This document shows, piece after piece, positions 32,733-44,900 of a stretch of DNA of 64,000 nt. Every line of letters starts with the position of its first letter. Position 1 is the stretch's first letter. The notes beneath the pieces were generated by a model. That model was given only the letters and a program-made list of their open reading frames with translations. It did no database searches and had not been told where the DNA came from. This DNA comes from Planoprotostelium fungivorum (Eukaryota; Evosea; Variosea; Cavosteliida; Cavosteliaceae): assembly GCA_003024175.1 (NCBI GenBank), contig MDYQ01000105.1, forward strand, positions 26,889 through 90,888, read 5' to 3'. The position numbers and the translations under genes are program-made.

Positions 32733-34585
32733 TTATCCTTCGTTACCATTCGGATAGTCTTCGATCTTCGCCAACAGCGTCTTGGAATAGCCCGGAGAGT
32801 AGTACTGTACGATCTCCTCGGGGTAAACGTTGTTGATCGTCTGGATGTAATCCTTCAACTTCGATCCCGGCTCCGTCGAGATGACTTGCAGCTTCTGCAG
32901 AGAACCGTTCGTGGCGAAATCTCTCCTGGCTTTCGTATCGTTGGGTAGGATCTTGGCAAACTGGTAGATGACGTACTCTTGGACTCCGCCGGGGGAGTCG
33001 ATCAGGGGCTCCAAGGCGGCTAAATTTGTACACTTTTCGATGATGGATTTGAGAGCTCTCTTTGATTTCGTTCGAAGGTCCTCCTGAATGACGTCAGTCT
33101 ATGCGATCGTCATCATCGTCGCACGGATCAGGATGACGTTAACGAACATGGATGGTAAATCTCACCGAGCTGTCTGCGGAGAAACATTCGACGAGTCTCA
33201 ACAGCGCGTTCCCGTTAGCTACGGCTTCGGCGTGCTCCGATGAATGTCTTCCCACTTGTCCCAAGGCCCACGCGCTGGCAGACTGACATCGCATGAGCCG
33301 ACACTCTACATCTCTGTGTTCGACTCACCCTGATGTGATCCTCTTGGTCAGGCTTGAGAGAGTCCAATAAGGGAGTGATTCCTTTGGCATCGATGACTGC
33401 CTTCGCCATCGTCTCAGAGAAAGCAGAGACGTAGCCGATGGTCATGATGCTGGCTAACGCGTTCGCTCCTCGGTTCTCGTGGATGTAGTCGACTACAGCG
33501 GCGATGCCTCCCGAGTTGACCACGAGAGAAGCGAGTTCAGGCGTGTGCTTTGAGATCTCGCGTATGAGAATGGCCTGGATCATCATCCGTCAGACGATGT
33601 GACACATGAAGTTCGTGATCTCTCACCGCGTTCTTTCTCACGAGTTGATCTGGATCTCTCAGGCGGTCCAGAATGGTGGGGAAGATACCTCCCTCTACAA
33701 CGAGCTCGGCCAGCTCGACGCTGTGCTTCGCGATCTGACCCAGACAAGAGCAGACTTGTCTCTTGAGCGCGGCGTCGTTGCTCTTTATGAGGGGAGCGAG
33801 GTAAGTGATGGATCCAGCGTCTACGACAGATTGTGCCAACTGAGGTCTTCAGATGTTGATCCGTGCGGAGTTCTCACCTCTGGAGTGTGCTTGCTGATGT
33901 CACTGAGAGCTGAGGCGGCGATGCGCTTGACGGCCAATTCTGGCTCCTGCACGCACAACACCAATAGAGGTACGGCACCTGTGTCTACAACCGCCTGAGA
34001 CAATTCTGGATGAGATCAGGTGGATCCGATGGACAAATCAGACGATCTCACCTGCATTATGTCTGGCGATGTAACCGAGAGCCCAAGCGGCCTGTTCTTT
34101 GACTCCAGGGTCGAATTCCTCCAAACAGGTGGCCAACGCATCGATGGCGCCACAATCGACGACCGATTGAGCCAGAGGAGGAGAATGTTTCGAAACAGCT
34201 CTGAGGATTCCGGCTGCTGCCTTCTTATAGAATTTCTATCGAGATGTGTCAGCCATCGATCCCAACAATCGCAATCATCCACGCTCACATTTTGCTCGGC
34301 GAGAGAATATACAAGTTGAGGCAAGATGTCTCCTTGAACGACAGCCGATGCGAGCTCCGCGCTGTGACTGGCCAATTTGGACAGAGCTTGTGCTGCATTG
34401 TGTTGAATCGATGGGACGGAGTCCAACAGCAGAGGACGCAGCTGAGCCATCACCCCTTGCTCTTGCAGGCTGGGGATGTTTTTTGGATTCTGAGCTAACT
34501 CCACGACGCTCTGAACGAACGCCGTTCTAGCCTTCTGATAATCATCGAAGGCTTTCACCACTGCCTTGCTCGAGTTGAGGGACAT
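32733..34585 (-). CDS. SPAG6: SPAG6/PF16 armadillo-repeat protein of the flagellar central apparatus
   Basis: Nine exons give a protein of about 500 residues that can be read alongside animal SPAG6 from end to end. N-terminus AFDDYQKARTAFVQSVVELA; then LPQLVYSLAEQNKFYKKAAA and GILRAVSKHSPPLAQSVVDC (about 34315-34170), AAWALGYIARHNAELSQAVV (about 34095-33985), PLLVLCVQEPELAVKRIAAS, LIREISKHTPELASLVVNSG (about 33575-33515), DHIRASAWALGQVGRHSSEH, KCTNLAALEPLI, LPNDTKARRDFATNGSLQKL and, near the end, NVYPEEIVQYYSPGYSKTLL. The repeats form an armadillo superhelix that joins the C1 microtubule region of motile axonemes. Its presence argues that the organism makes, or recently made, motile flagella. 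It is divergent from FEN1 with 270 bp between starts. Confidence 0.95.
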
Positions 34586-34855
34586 CGTTTGAAATTAGGA
34601 AATTAGAACTGTAGCCGATCTAGCTAAAAATAGACTTTTGACACCAGCTGACACCGCACAAGTTGAAGGGAAGAGCATCAGATGAGAAAGAGCGAAGTGG
34701 AACTGAATCTGTATCATGAACGGTGATGTCTTCCGTCTTCATTATTGTTGGGTGTGTTGTGTTGTGTGTCACGTGATAGGCGTTGTAAATCATCCACAAA
34801 CTTCCCGCCAAATTTCAACCAACCGAAACCTTCAAATCATCAGAGGAGTCACGCA
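34586..34855. promoter_or_regulatory. Shared divergent promoter region SPAG6 / FEN1
   Basis: A 270-bp gap between the divergent starts of SPAG6 (left) and FEN1 (right). No open frame with coding character. It must carry both promoters; I see no motif I would name. Confidence 0.45.
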
Positions 34856-36363
34856 ATGGGAATCCATGGACTCCAAAAACTAATCAACGACCATGCACCA
34901 GGTGCCATCACAGAGACCGAAATGAAGAATCTGTTCAATCGAAAGATCGCCATCGATGCTACCATGTCCCTCTATCAATTTCTCATTGCAGTTCGAATCG
35001 GAGGAGAAGGTCAGCCAGCGGCAGCCAACCTCACAGACGAATCTGGCGAGACGACATCGTGAGCATCCACACCATATCACGTGCGCTCTTTGTCATCTTC
35101 TTTCAGTCACTTGCAAGGATTGTTCCACAGGACCATCCGCATGATCAACAATGGTGTGAAACCATGTTACGTCTTCGATGGAAAACCCCCCGATCTCAAA
35201 GCCGAAGAGGTAATCACGACTCTCCTTCACATCTTTCATCGCCTCGTCATCTCACCATCCATATCCACTCCATCATCACATCACCACTCACTCCTCCTTC
35301 AGTTGGCCAAACGTGCCGCAAAAAGAGAGGAAGCCGAGAAGAACGGAAAAGAGGCAACCGAAGCGGGAGACACAGAGACCATCGCAAAGTTTGCCAAGAG
35401 GACCGTGAAGGTCACTCGAAAGCACACCGAAGAAGCCAAGCGCCTCTTAACTCTCATGGGCGTGCCCGTCGTTGACTCTCCGACAGAAGCGGAGGCCCAA
35501 TGTGCTCGCATGGCCAAAGAGGGTCTCGTCTACGGTGCAGGTGGACGACACCATCCTCATCCTCATCTGATGGACGACAGGATCGGAAGATATGGACTCG
35601 TTGACCTTTGGTGCATCCGTCCTCATTCGTCATCTCACTTTCTCCGAGGCGAGAAAAATGCCAATCAAAGAGATCAATCTGAGCGTCGTGTTGGAACAAT
35701 TAGGATTGGATATGAATCAATTCACCGACATGTGCATCTTGTTGGGATGTGATTACGCCGACTCCATCAAGGGTGAGCGATCGTGATGTGGCACGATGGT
35801 GATGGAGGACGTGACGATGATGCAGGTATCGGTCCGGTGAGAGCGTTTGACCTCATCAAGAAACATGGATCACTGGAGGAGATCATCAAGAATTTGGATT
35901 CGACGAAATATCCCATACCAGAGAGTTTCGATTATGTTCGTGTGCGTCAACTGTTTAAAGAGCCAGATACACTCCCCGCATCTCAGATCGATGTGAGACG
36001 TCCACACCATGACCATCCAGATCGCATCATCTGATTCCATCATCAGCTGAAATGGAAGGATCCAGACGAAGAAGGCCTCATCGAGTTCTTAGTCAAAGAG
36101 AAAGGTTTCGCGGAAGATCGAGTCAAGAGCGGTGAGACATCCCATCTCATCTTCCATCGCTGATGGAAACGACAGGCATCGAGAAATTGAAAAAGTCACG
36201 CGGTACTTCGGTTCAGAATCGGCTGGATAGCTACTTTGGCGCGCCCGTCAAACGAAAGTTGGAAGAGCCAAAGAAAGAGAAGGGAAAAGGAGCGAAGAAG
36301 GCAAAGACCGGAGGAAAAGCTGCGGCGTCACCGGTGAAGAAGGGAGCAGGAAAGAAAAAGTAA
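34856..36363 (+). CDS. FEN1: Flap endonuclease 1
   Basis: FEN1 removes 5' flaps during Okazaki-fragment maturation and long-patch base-excision repair. Start [20 protein letters not shown]; the N-terminal Gly2 is essential in the family. The exons then give [20 protein letters not shown] (metal-binding Asp), [20 protein letters not shown] then [53 protein letters not shown] (Glu pair), [40 protein letters not shown] (H3TH), [18 protein letters not shown] and [19 protein letters not shown]. The C-terminus has the PCNA-binding PIP box [11 protein letters not shown] (Q-x2-L-x2-YF) and a Lys-rich tail. At about 385 residues it matches the usual length. At least seven exons. Confidence 0.95.
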
Positions 36364-36459
36364 ACGGAGAATCATGTGATGATGAACGTGTGATGGTGTA
36401 GATCGGACGTCGAAAGAAGAGGATCACACGTGGAACAGCTGGTAAGGATTTTGCACCGT

Positions 36460-36742
36460 CAGATCTTTTATCTCTCTTATCATGGCAGCTCTGTTCAGCT
36501 GTGTTACCCTCTTGTGTCTGTTTTCTGATGCTTTTTTCATGGCCTCGTTATCTCTTGCCGATGCATCGACAAGAGGATGAGAACAGAAGCTCCACGACTT
36601 CAATACGATGTCCTGATACTGCCTCTCTGATGGCCTCATTGTCTCGTGCCGATGGATCCACTCGGTCTTCCTTCATCAAGACTTTCACTACGTCACCTTG
36701 CACTTTGCCCTGAACAGAGGTGTTGAAAGAAACACAAATCAA
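36460..36742 (-). pseudogene. Inverted ankyrin-family tail fragment
   Basis: Two minus-strand frames read VLMKEDRVDPSARDNEAIRE (about 36690-36630) and SHPLVDASARDNEAMKKASE, the last two units of copies I and J. A frameshift separates them. The fragment abuts the truncated plus-strand first exon of copy E at about 36715, an inverted head-to-tail junction. Confidence 0.75.
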
Positions 36743-37800
36743 CTACACCAGAATTGGATACTATCCCTCAAGTCACATGATAGAAGGAGACAACAGTATG
36801 CCATCCTTCGCAGCACGTGCAAGCTGTGGAAAGACCTAGGTGAGACGATGAAGTTACGCACACTCTCCTGACGACATCAGTGGACGGCTTCACTGACTGG
36901 CTGAACGACGATGATCTGTCTCTGGCAGTGAAAGGCTGCAAGGTAGACTCTGTTCGCTTCCTCTTGTCTCGCAGAGAGGTAAATCCATCAGCATGGAACA
37001 ATACCTCCATCAGATTGGCAGCAATGGAAGGTCATACCGAAGTCATACGATTACTCTTGTCCCATCCTCGTGTGGATCCATCAGCACAAGACAACGACGC
37101 CATACTGATTGCAGTCTACAATGATCACACGGAGATAGTGCGGCTTCTCTTGTCACATCCCCGGGTGGATCCATCGATGCGGAACAACAGGGCCATACTG
37201 GCTGCAGCTAAGAATGGAACACCTGACATGGTCAGACTGCTCTTGTCTCATCCAAAGGTGGATCCATCCGTAGACAACAACCGGGTCATCAGAGAGTGTC
37301 TCCAAAGCAGATGGGACAACTTCAACAAACACAATCACGTCGAGACCTACCGCATCCTCTTACGTGTAGACCCATCGGCAGGGGACAACGAAGTCATCAG
37401 GCAGCAACCAGAGGAATTGACAAAGTGATAGAGCTTCTCCTGTCCAATCCTCGCGTGGATCCGTCAGCAAAAGACAACAAAGCCATCATAGAGGCAGCAT
37501 CTCATGGACGAGACCGAGTAGTCCGCCTTCTTCTGTCGCATCCTGCAGTGAATCCAGCTGTGTGAAACAATTGGGCCCTGGTAGATGCGTGTCGAAACAA
37601 TCGGATTGAAACGGTACGATTGCTGCTGGCCGATCCTCATGTAGATCCATCAGCAAAAGACAATGAGGCCATCCGAAAGGCAGCAGAGAGAGGCCATACT
37701 GAGATCGTCAAGCTTCTGTTGTCTCATCCTCTCGTCGATGCATCTGCACAAGATGATGCGGTCATGAGAGCAGCAAGGGAGAGAGGACATGCAAGTGTGA
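36715..37800 (+). pseudogene. Ankyrin family copy E, 5'-truncated and frameshifted
   Basis: The first exon begins only at ALNRGVE (about 36712) and reads YAILRSTCKLWKDLG; the start codon and first 17 or so residues are missing. The intron (GTGAGACG...CATCAG) is intact and exon 2 starts VDGFTDWLNDDDLSLAVKGC at 36880. Repeat units run on to about 37428; then a frameshift (RVDPSAGDNEVIRQQPEELT versus RGIDKVIELLLSNPRVDPSA), a stop at about 37562, and two more units reading MLLADPHVDPSAKDNEAIRK at 37620-37800. The 3' end is replaced by an inverted fragment from 37830. Confidence 0.75.
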
Positions 37801-37829
37801 CACATCCACTACAAAGAAAAAAAGATAGA

Positions 37830-38240
37830 CTATGTATCACATTTCCTTTCTTTATCATCACATATCATGTGGAAGTGATCGAACATGATTGGGATGATCG
37901 TGTCGTCCTGCATTTTACTGATATCGATGGCATACTGAGCTCCAGCGGATATTTCTACACGTGGGTCAGACAAGAGCAGCTTGACTGTCATAGCATGGCC
38001 TTTTTCTGATGCCATCTTGAGTGCAATTTGATCGTTTGCCGATGGATCTACACGTGGATCGGCCAAGAATAGCCGCATGACCTCAATGTGACCGTTGCTG
38101 GCTGCCTCTCTGATGGCCTCGTTGTCATTTGTTGATGGATCGACACGTGCATGGGTCAACAGTAGCTGAACGATGTTGTGATGCCCATGTTCAGCTGCAG
38201 GTTGGATGTCCTTGTTGTCTTGTAACGTCAACTTGACCAA
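37830..38240 (-). pseudogene. Inverted ankyrin-family fragment F
   Basis: The minus-strand frame starts MVKLTLQDNKDIQPAAEHGH and contains four units (THARVDPSTNDNEAIREAAS, LADPRVDPSANDQIALKMAS) before unrelated residues. No first exon. It lies tail-to-tail with copy E. Confidence 0.7.
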
Positions 38241-38905
38241 AAAGAGAGAACACAGAGCAAATGAGAGACGTGTATTTTCCGTTTATTTCCCAACTACGTC
38301 TAAGTGATGAGACGAGGTTCTCACGACTGATAGCACTTACAGTTAGACACCTTCGGTAGGATAATGGTCATTGTATTGAAGCAGGGAACGGAGAAATTTG
38401 ATAAAATATTTTGCAAATGAGAGACGGTGATCTCTCTTTTTCGTCAGGTTGGCGTTTTGTGCTAATGGATCCACAAGATCGGAAGAAGCTCTACCCCTTG
38501 ATGATCTCTCCCGTATCAAGAAGCATTGATGATGGCTTCGTTGTCCTTAGCTGACCGATCGACCGCTGGCATTCCGCTGACGGATCCACACGGCGATCAC
38601 CAAAAGTAGCATGACTGTTCCGACTTGAGTTGATGCACTCTTGATGGCTGCCTGATCTCTTGTTGGTGGATCTACACGAGGATCGGATAAGAGTAGCCTG
38701 ACTAGATTAATCCGGCAATGTAGTGAGGTGTTGATGATGGATCCACTCTAGGATCGGCCAACAAGATCCGTAAAGCCTCAGTGTGGCCACATGTACAGGC
38801 ATTGATGACTGACGAGGGGATGGGACAAGAGAAACTCGACGAATCCAGTTTTACGCATCGGAAGCTCATACGGCGGAGTGAGACGTGGAGGGAGCAAGTG
38901 TTCAC
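38241..38905 (-). pseudogene. Decayed ankyrin units (fragment G) and spacer
   Basis: 38702-38905 reads INACTCGHTEALRILLADPR then VDPSSTPHY. Other minus-strand pieces at about 38570-38700 carry VDP-type units with stops. A word shared with 62005-62030 (ATAAAATATTTTGCAAATGA) lies at about 38400. The rest of 38241-38560 shows no gene. Confidence 0.6.
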
Positions 38906-38980
38906 CAGTGAGTCTCAATTGTTCGTGCCACCGGCCTTGGATGCAACGCGTCGTCCATCGCCACTTTTCTGTCTTCACGA

Positions 38981-39157
38981 CTAAATGGCTTCTATACATA
39001 GATGGGATGTTTCGTGTTCGTCGCTGAGGTCGAGTTCCACTCTCTTCCCTTTCGGGTCATTTATTGCCTTGCTGATGATCACACGTACTTCATCGCACGC
39101 TTTCGCCAAAATTTGTGATGTCTGGCGGTGTCGTCTGAGGTCATTCAGCTCAATCAT
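38981..39157 (-). CDS. Possible small protein or last exon, 58 residues
   Basis: The frame reads MIELNDLRRHRQTSQILAKA then DEVRVIISKAINDPKGKRVE and ends DEHETSHLCIEAI. Charged, helical composition unlike its surroundings. The frame is open upstream of the Met to about 39185, so it may be a terminal exon. No family recognised. It stands between ankyrin fragment G and intact copy H. Confidence 0.4.
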   Translation of the reverse strand: MIELNDLRRHRQTSQILAKACDEVRVIISKAINDPKGKRVELDLSDEHETSHLCIEAI

Positions 39158-39343
39158 CAACCAAAGATTAGAAATTCGCCTCCTCCCGTACCCGAATTTT
39201 CACCCGCACCTGTAGATGGTGGTCCTTCAGTGGATTGAAACGATTGTGGCGTGTGAAGTGTGAAAACTCGGGTGGAACTGGTTCTCGCTTTTTCTTCTGC
39301 GCAAACGCAGCTTCTCTCTTTCAGTCAGCAGAGAAGACGAGCG

Positions 39344-41291
39344 ATGAAGAACGGAACAATCACCAGTCACGATGTAACACGAGTCATCTTACATTCTGTG
39401 CTCAACAGAGACGTCGAACCGGAGGTCGTCCACCGGAAGAGGAAATCCACCTGCCCTGAGTCGCACATCACAAGGAGGAAACAGTTTGCCCTCCTTCGCA
39501 GCACGTGCAAGCTGTGGAAAGACCTCGGTGAGTAGATGTCACAAACTGTTCTCTCTTCTGACGACGTCAGTGGACGGCTTCACTGACTGGCTGACCGACG
39601 ATGATCTGCTTCTGGCTGTGAGAGGCTGCAAGGTAGACTCTGTTCGCTTCCTCTTGACTCGTGGAGGGCTAGATCCATCTGCACAAGACAATAAGCCAAT
39701 CATAGTGGCATCTTCTTATGGTTCAACCGAGATTGTACAACTACTCTTGAGCGATCCTCGTGTGGATCCATCAGCAGAAGACAACGAGGCCATCACAGCG
39801 GCAGTCAGAGAAGGTCACGACGAGGTGGTGCGGCAACTCCTGTCCGATGACCGTATGGATCCATCAAACATCCAAGGCTTTCTCCTGTCTCAAGCTGTCC
39901 GAATAGGTAGTTTTGAGCTGGTCAAGTTTCTCTTGGCACATCCTCTTTTGGATCCATCAGATGGCAACAATGAGCCCATACGAGCGGCAGTTGCTGCCAG
40001 ATCACCTGAGATGGTGGAGCTTCTCTTATCTGATCCTCGTGTGGATCCATCAGCACAAGACAACGAGGCCATACGAGAGGCGTCATACAATGGAGCAAGT
40101 GAAGTCGTCGAGCTACTTCTGAAAGATACTCGTGTGGATCCATCAGCAAACCATCAGGACACCATCAAGAGTGCATCACGGAGAGGAAGAACGGAGGTCG
40201 TACGATTGCTCTTGAGCGATCCGCGAGTGGATCCGTCGGCAGACGACAACGAAGCCATCATAGAGGCTGCATCCAGTGGCTACACTGAAGTTGTACAACT
40301 CCTGCTGTCTCATCCACTGGTGGATCCTTTTGCACGGAATCACGAAGCCATCAGAATAGCGGCGGATATCGGACACACAGAAGTCATGCAACTGCTCCAG
40401 TATCACGAGATGAAAGTAGCATGGGGAGACCTTCTTTACGCACAAGCATGTGAGAAGGCGGACACAAAGGACAACGAAGATCTTGAGCGGTTCTTTCTGT
40501 CACATCCGCTTGCAGATCCATCAGTCATGAACAACGCCATCATCCGATATGCTTCGCGCATGGGCTTGATCGAATGGGTGAGGACACTGATGTCCAATCC
40601 ATGTGTCGATCCGTCAGCAAGAGACAACGAGGCCATCCGAGAGGCAGCCGCTACGGGACATCATGAAGTGGTACGGTTACTATTGGCTGATTCCCGTGTG
40701 GATCCATCAGCAAAAGACAACGGGGCCATCCGAGAGGCAGCCTTGAACGGACAACATGAAGTGGTACGGCTACTTTTGGCTGATCTCCGTGTGGATCCAT
40801 CAGCAAGAGACAACGAGGCCTTCAGGAAGGCAGCCTTGAACGGACAACATGAAGTGATACGGCTACTCTTGGCTGATTCCCGTGTGGATCCGTCAACAGA
40901 AGACAACGAGGCCTTCAGAGAGGCAGCCTCAAAGGGACATCTTGAAGTGGTACGGCTGCTTTTGGCTGATCCTCGTGTGGATCCATCAGCAATGAAGAAT
41001 GATGCCATCATTGGGGCATCATCTAAGGGTCATACCATGACAGTGCGGCTGCTCTTGGCCGATCCTCGTGTAGATCCATCGGCATACAAACAGTATGCCA
41101 TCCGATTTGTGGAAGATCTCGACACACTGCGAGTGCTGTTGGCCGATCAACGAGTGGATCCAACGGCACAAGACAACAAGGCCATCGAGAGAGCAGTACA
41201 AAGAGACCGTGTTGAGGTCTTGCAGCTTCTGCTGTCACATCCTTCACACACGTTTTCATCGACATCAGATATTCTTGCGTCGGGCGTGTGA
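39344..41291 (+). CDS. Ankyrin family copy H (intact)
   Basis: Exon 1 39344-39527 (184 nt) starts MKNGTITSHDVTRVILHSVL and ends TCKLWKDL. The intron is 39528-39570 (43 nt, GTGAGTAG...GTCAG). Exon 2 runs to 41291; total about 634 residues with 16 repeat units. The non-repeat central module is present (YHEMKVAWGDLLYAQACEKA, then LERFFLSHPLADPSV and MGLIEWVRTLMSNPCVDPSA; about 40405-40620). The C-terminus (HPSHTFSSTSDILASGV) differs from copy D because the last unit is interrupted; the same tail sequence recurs at 59820-59870. The 5' flank (GTCAGCAGAGAAGACGAGCG) is shared with copy L. No disrupting stop or frameshift. Confidence 0.85.
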
Positions 41292-41444
41292 GTGACCGAA
41301 GAAAGAAGAGACATGTACGACAGATCAGTTTATATCTCTCTCGTCATCCATTTACTTCTCTTCAGCTGACTTGTGCTCATTATGTTCTGTCAGCAGCTGC
41401 ACTATCTGCTTGTGTCCTCTCTGCAAAGCCGATCGCATGATGTG
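41292..41444 (-). repeat. Ankyrin-family 3' element and inverted gene tail
   Basis: Directly after copy H, 41315-41362 is the inverted 3' element (GTACGACAGATCAGTTTATA), and 41363-41444 is the reverse complement of the last 80 nt of copy D (units ending HKSAEEK-like). Copy H therefore runs into the tail of a second, inverted family member of which only this end remains. Confidence 0.75.
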
Positions 41445-41790
41445 CGATATAAAAGGGTGCAGAATTTGTTGATTCTTTTATTTCTCCGTGACCGATCATC
41501 ATCTCTATTTTATCCTTCTTTTCTCTTGTATACTCTTCTTCTACCTTCTCAGCGTGTCAGCTGTCTCTCATCTCTCCTCATTCTTCATTGTGTCTGTCTA
41601 CGAGCGACATCGAGCGACCTCATCTTCGTCATTATCATGCAGTCATTCGATGCCATCAGACTCAACTGTGCTGACTCTTCTCATCATCACGTCCAACTGA
41701 TGTGCCGCATCTGTCACTGTCCTCTCCCTTTCTCCCTCTCATCTTCTCTTCTTCTTGTCCTTCCTCTCTTCTCTCTTTGGAAGTTGTGAC
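41445..41790 (+). repeat. Dispersed T/C-rich repeat, copy 3
   Basis: Same word order as 24615-24900: GGGTGCAGAATTTG, ATCATCATCTCTA, TATACTCTTCTTCTACCTTC, CAGCGTGTCAGCTG, TTCATTGTGTCTGTCT and GTCACTGTCCTCTCCCTTTC. The last about 110 bp up to the RhoGEF end (41791-41904) show nothing else. Confidence 0.7.
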
Positions 41791-41904
41791 CGAAAGGAAG
41801 ACGTGATGCTGTAGGTCTCAACTGTTTATCTTGTTCTTCGTCATCACGAAATGTGCAGATGATGGAAACTCTAAGCTACAGAGTGAGTGAAGAGAGTGAA
41901 GCAT

Positions 41905-44900
41905 TTAGACTATCAGGGTTTTTGTACCGTAATGCGACTCCCTGAGATCTTCGTAGCTGATCCACCGGTTTTCTTCAGCTGTTCTCTCAGTTACTCCACT
42001 GAACTCGTATCCACCACCTAAGAAAGGTGAGACATTCGATAGAACCATGGTGATCTGATGTTTTCTCTGAGATGTGGCCGTTGTAGATAGAAATGACACA
42101 GGGGCTGTATCACTTGAATGCACGATCGATTCATCTTTCCGCAAAATCACAGCATCCATTGATGTCATCGCTCTCGAACGGTCTATCATCGAGTTTTACA
42201 AACAATATTCTTTATGGTAGCATTCTTTCTTCCTTCATGTTGGGTAACGACATAGCCTTCACCGAGTATTTCCTACCACATTTAGTCCACGCGATCATTG
42301 CGACGATCACGATCACGATCGCGATCATCTCGGTGACTCACGCGACAGAAGGAACCATTCTCCACACACCGGTGCTCTCTTCCTTATCCGGTCTCGGCTT
42401 CGTGAACTCGTTGATGAACTCCTGCGGTGCCTGCTTCTGCACCGCAGCAAGGAAGATGGCCACATCTTGTGAGTTGTAGATAGACACCCTCTGGCCTGTT
42501 TTTTTTCACTCTCTCTTGGCTTGTAGATAGGGCGGATGCCTTACCTCCGTGTATGTCTCTGCAGACGGATTCTTGCAGGGCTTTCATCCATTCGTATTTG
42601 GTCTCTACGTTCTGGCAGGTAATCAAGACGGCCGCACTCTCTTCTCTGCCTAAGATGCCGAAGCGGAAATCGCCGTTCGAGTTTCCTATGGCATCGTCAG
42701 CAGTCGCCCATCATCGTGATGTGACGATCATGATGATGTTGGAGAGATGATGTGATGATGATCAGCACGATTGCGATCAGGCTTGATTACGATGATGATC
42801 ATGATCATCAGCATGATCGATGACTTCACCTCCTGAAGGAACGTCCGTCAAAAAAGCTTCTCCTATCTTGATGTGGCCTCGATAGACGTAAGACACTTTG
42901 ATGAGCCGCGACACTTTCGTAAAAATAAGGATGTCGTTGTAGAGGAACAGATATCTCTCCCTCAATTTTCCCTCTACGATCCTCCCCACTGGACCTTCTT
43001 TCACCAGCCTGCGTCCCAAATGAATCGAAATAAAATCGAATAAATCATCACCTCCTCCCGGGTACGAGCAGGTGGATGTGCGTGGGTACCTGAATAGAAT
43101 AAATTCAAATCAATCGCGCGGCAGTGCACGCACCGACTCGATGTCACGATTGATTTCGATCAACCTCTTGATCGATTCGTTGAATTGCATCCTTGAGTTG
43201 ATCTGCGTGATACAGTCCGTGATCTGTACCATGGCTGTCTTCAGTTGTCTCATCTGTTCCACCTGATACGAAACGTCGACACTCGTCCTCGTGCGTCATC
43301 TCTTCACCTCGTAGCTCGATTCGATCAATTCTCTCAGCAGGAGGGGATATTTGCATATCCTCTGAACGGGTCTAGATAGATAAGAATCGAATGGTAATTG
43401 TCTGCACTCTGGTCTCTTCTTGGCTGAAACGAGGAGGTTGTGAAAATTTCGATTCTTCTGATCTAATTCGTTGACTCGGGCCAATTGGATCGTCTGGCGG
43501 GAGATTTGAATTTCGAATGTGAGGGGATGGATCACCTGGTTGGCGCAGTATTCCAGGTACATTTTGAGAAATGCGGAATAACGTAAGAAGGTGTAGCCTA
43601 CACCGTTCGGTTCCTCTCTTCTCTTCAGTAGCTCTTCATAGATGAACTGAAATCGATCAATTCAGATCGAGTGAAACAAATGAATGAAATAATTACAAAT
43701 AAATGAATACAGTAGATACAAATGAATCAAGTGAATACAAATAAGATTGAACATAGAAGGGCAGAATTACGAACCTGATTGATCTGCTGTATGGTGAGGA
43801 TGTTACCAAAGATCTCGTTCATCTGAACGTCACTGATCATCTGCTCATCCGCCATCGGTTGAAAGTAGAGCTGTCTCTCATCAACCTCTTCCTCTCTATT
43901 CCACATCGTTATGTCAGCTCACGTTCCGCAGGATGTCTAGATCTGATAAATAATCTTTCTCGGTGGATATCAATTCGTTGACAATCGCGGCGTATCTCAA
44001 TCTTCTCAGCTGCTTGGCCGCTTCGTCTAATGTCCTGATCTCGTGGATCTTTCGTATCGTCTTGCCATCTTGGTTCACTATGTTCTGTCTCCTCGGTGCA
44101 GCTGTCGTGTGGTCAACATTTCTTCAAAAAACTCGTCTTTTAAGGGAAATGAAAATGAAACTTACGTCGAGAGTGGAAGAGGTGATCGCGAGGGGATAGA
44201 GGAGGTTCATCGTGGTCGCCAGGAGATAGGGGATGGCTGTCGACTCGTTCGGTCTTGAGATGGTTCACCTTCTATCACAGATGTGAGAATGGGTTCTAAC
44301 ATGTGTTTGGAATAGAAGGTATACGATATCTGTCATGAAAAATAAAATCGACTTTGATTTTTTCACAAAATATTTCGTAAAAGAGAAAAAACATCATGAA
44401 ATGTGAATGTTTTGAAAGATGATGAACGATACGTACAGCTCGTGGTGGAGTAGATGGACTTGGAGAATTGGATCTCGGTGGTGACAGCTGTCGAAATGAG
44501 ATCTCCGCGAATTCTCTCTCAAATTTCTCACCGCAAAACGATTGACGGGATCCGTCTGAACGAAATTGACTTCCTTCGCGTCGAACAGATCTGTTTCATT
44601 TGAATGAGAACATCGTTGTACAACGCGTCACACCTGATCTCCCCTTGTCTCTCTGGCCCGCCCTTCCTTTGAACGTTCGATTGTTCTTCGGGCTTCGACT
44701 GAAAGAACCCTCTCTCCATCTCATCCTTGCACTACCCTGTTCTTCTTGTCACATTTTCGTTCGTCATTTATTTTCTTTTATTCTTTTATTTCGATCGAGA
44801 TGGTAATCATAAATGAGTCACACGCTGAAAGACGAACGAGTTTGAAATGATTTCAGTATGATATAGAAAATGAAATCGTTCGCCTCAAGCTCATCATCAG

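Noticed and set aside
36460-38905. Retrotransposon or DNA-transposon coding sequence in the rearranged cluster
   Set aside because: Every open piece here reads as ankyrin units; no reverse transcriptase, integrase or transposase motif was found.
40661-41011. Long minus-strand frame (ADGSTRGSAKSS repeats)
   Set aside because: Antisense of ankyrin copy H; the same shadow peptide appears opposite every family member.
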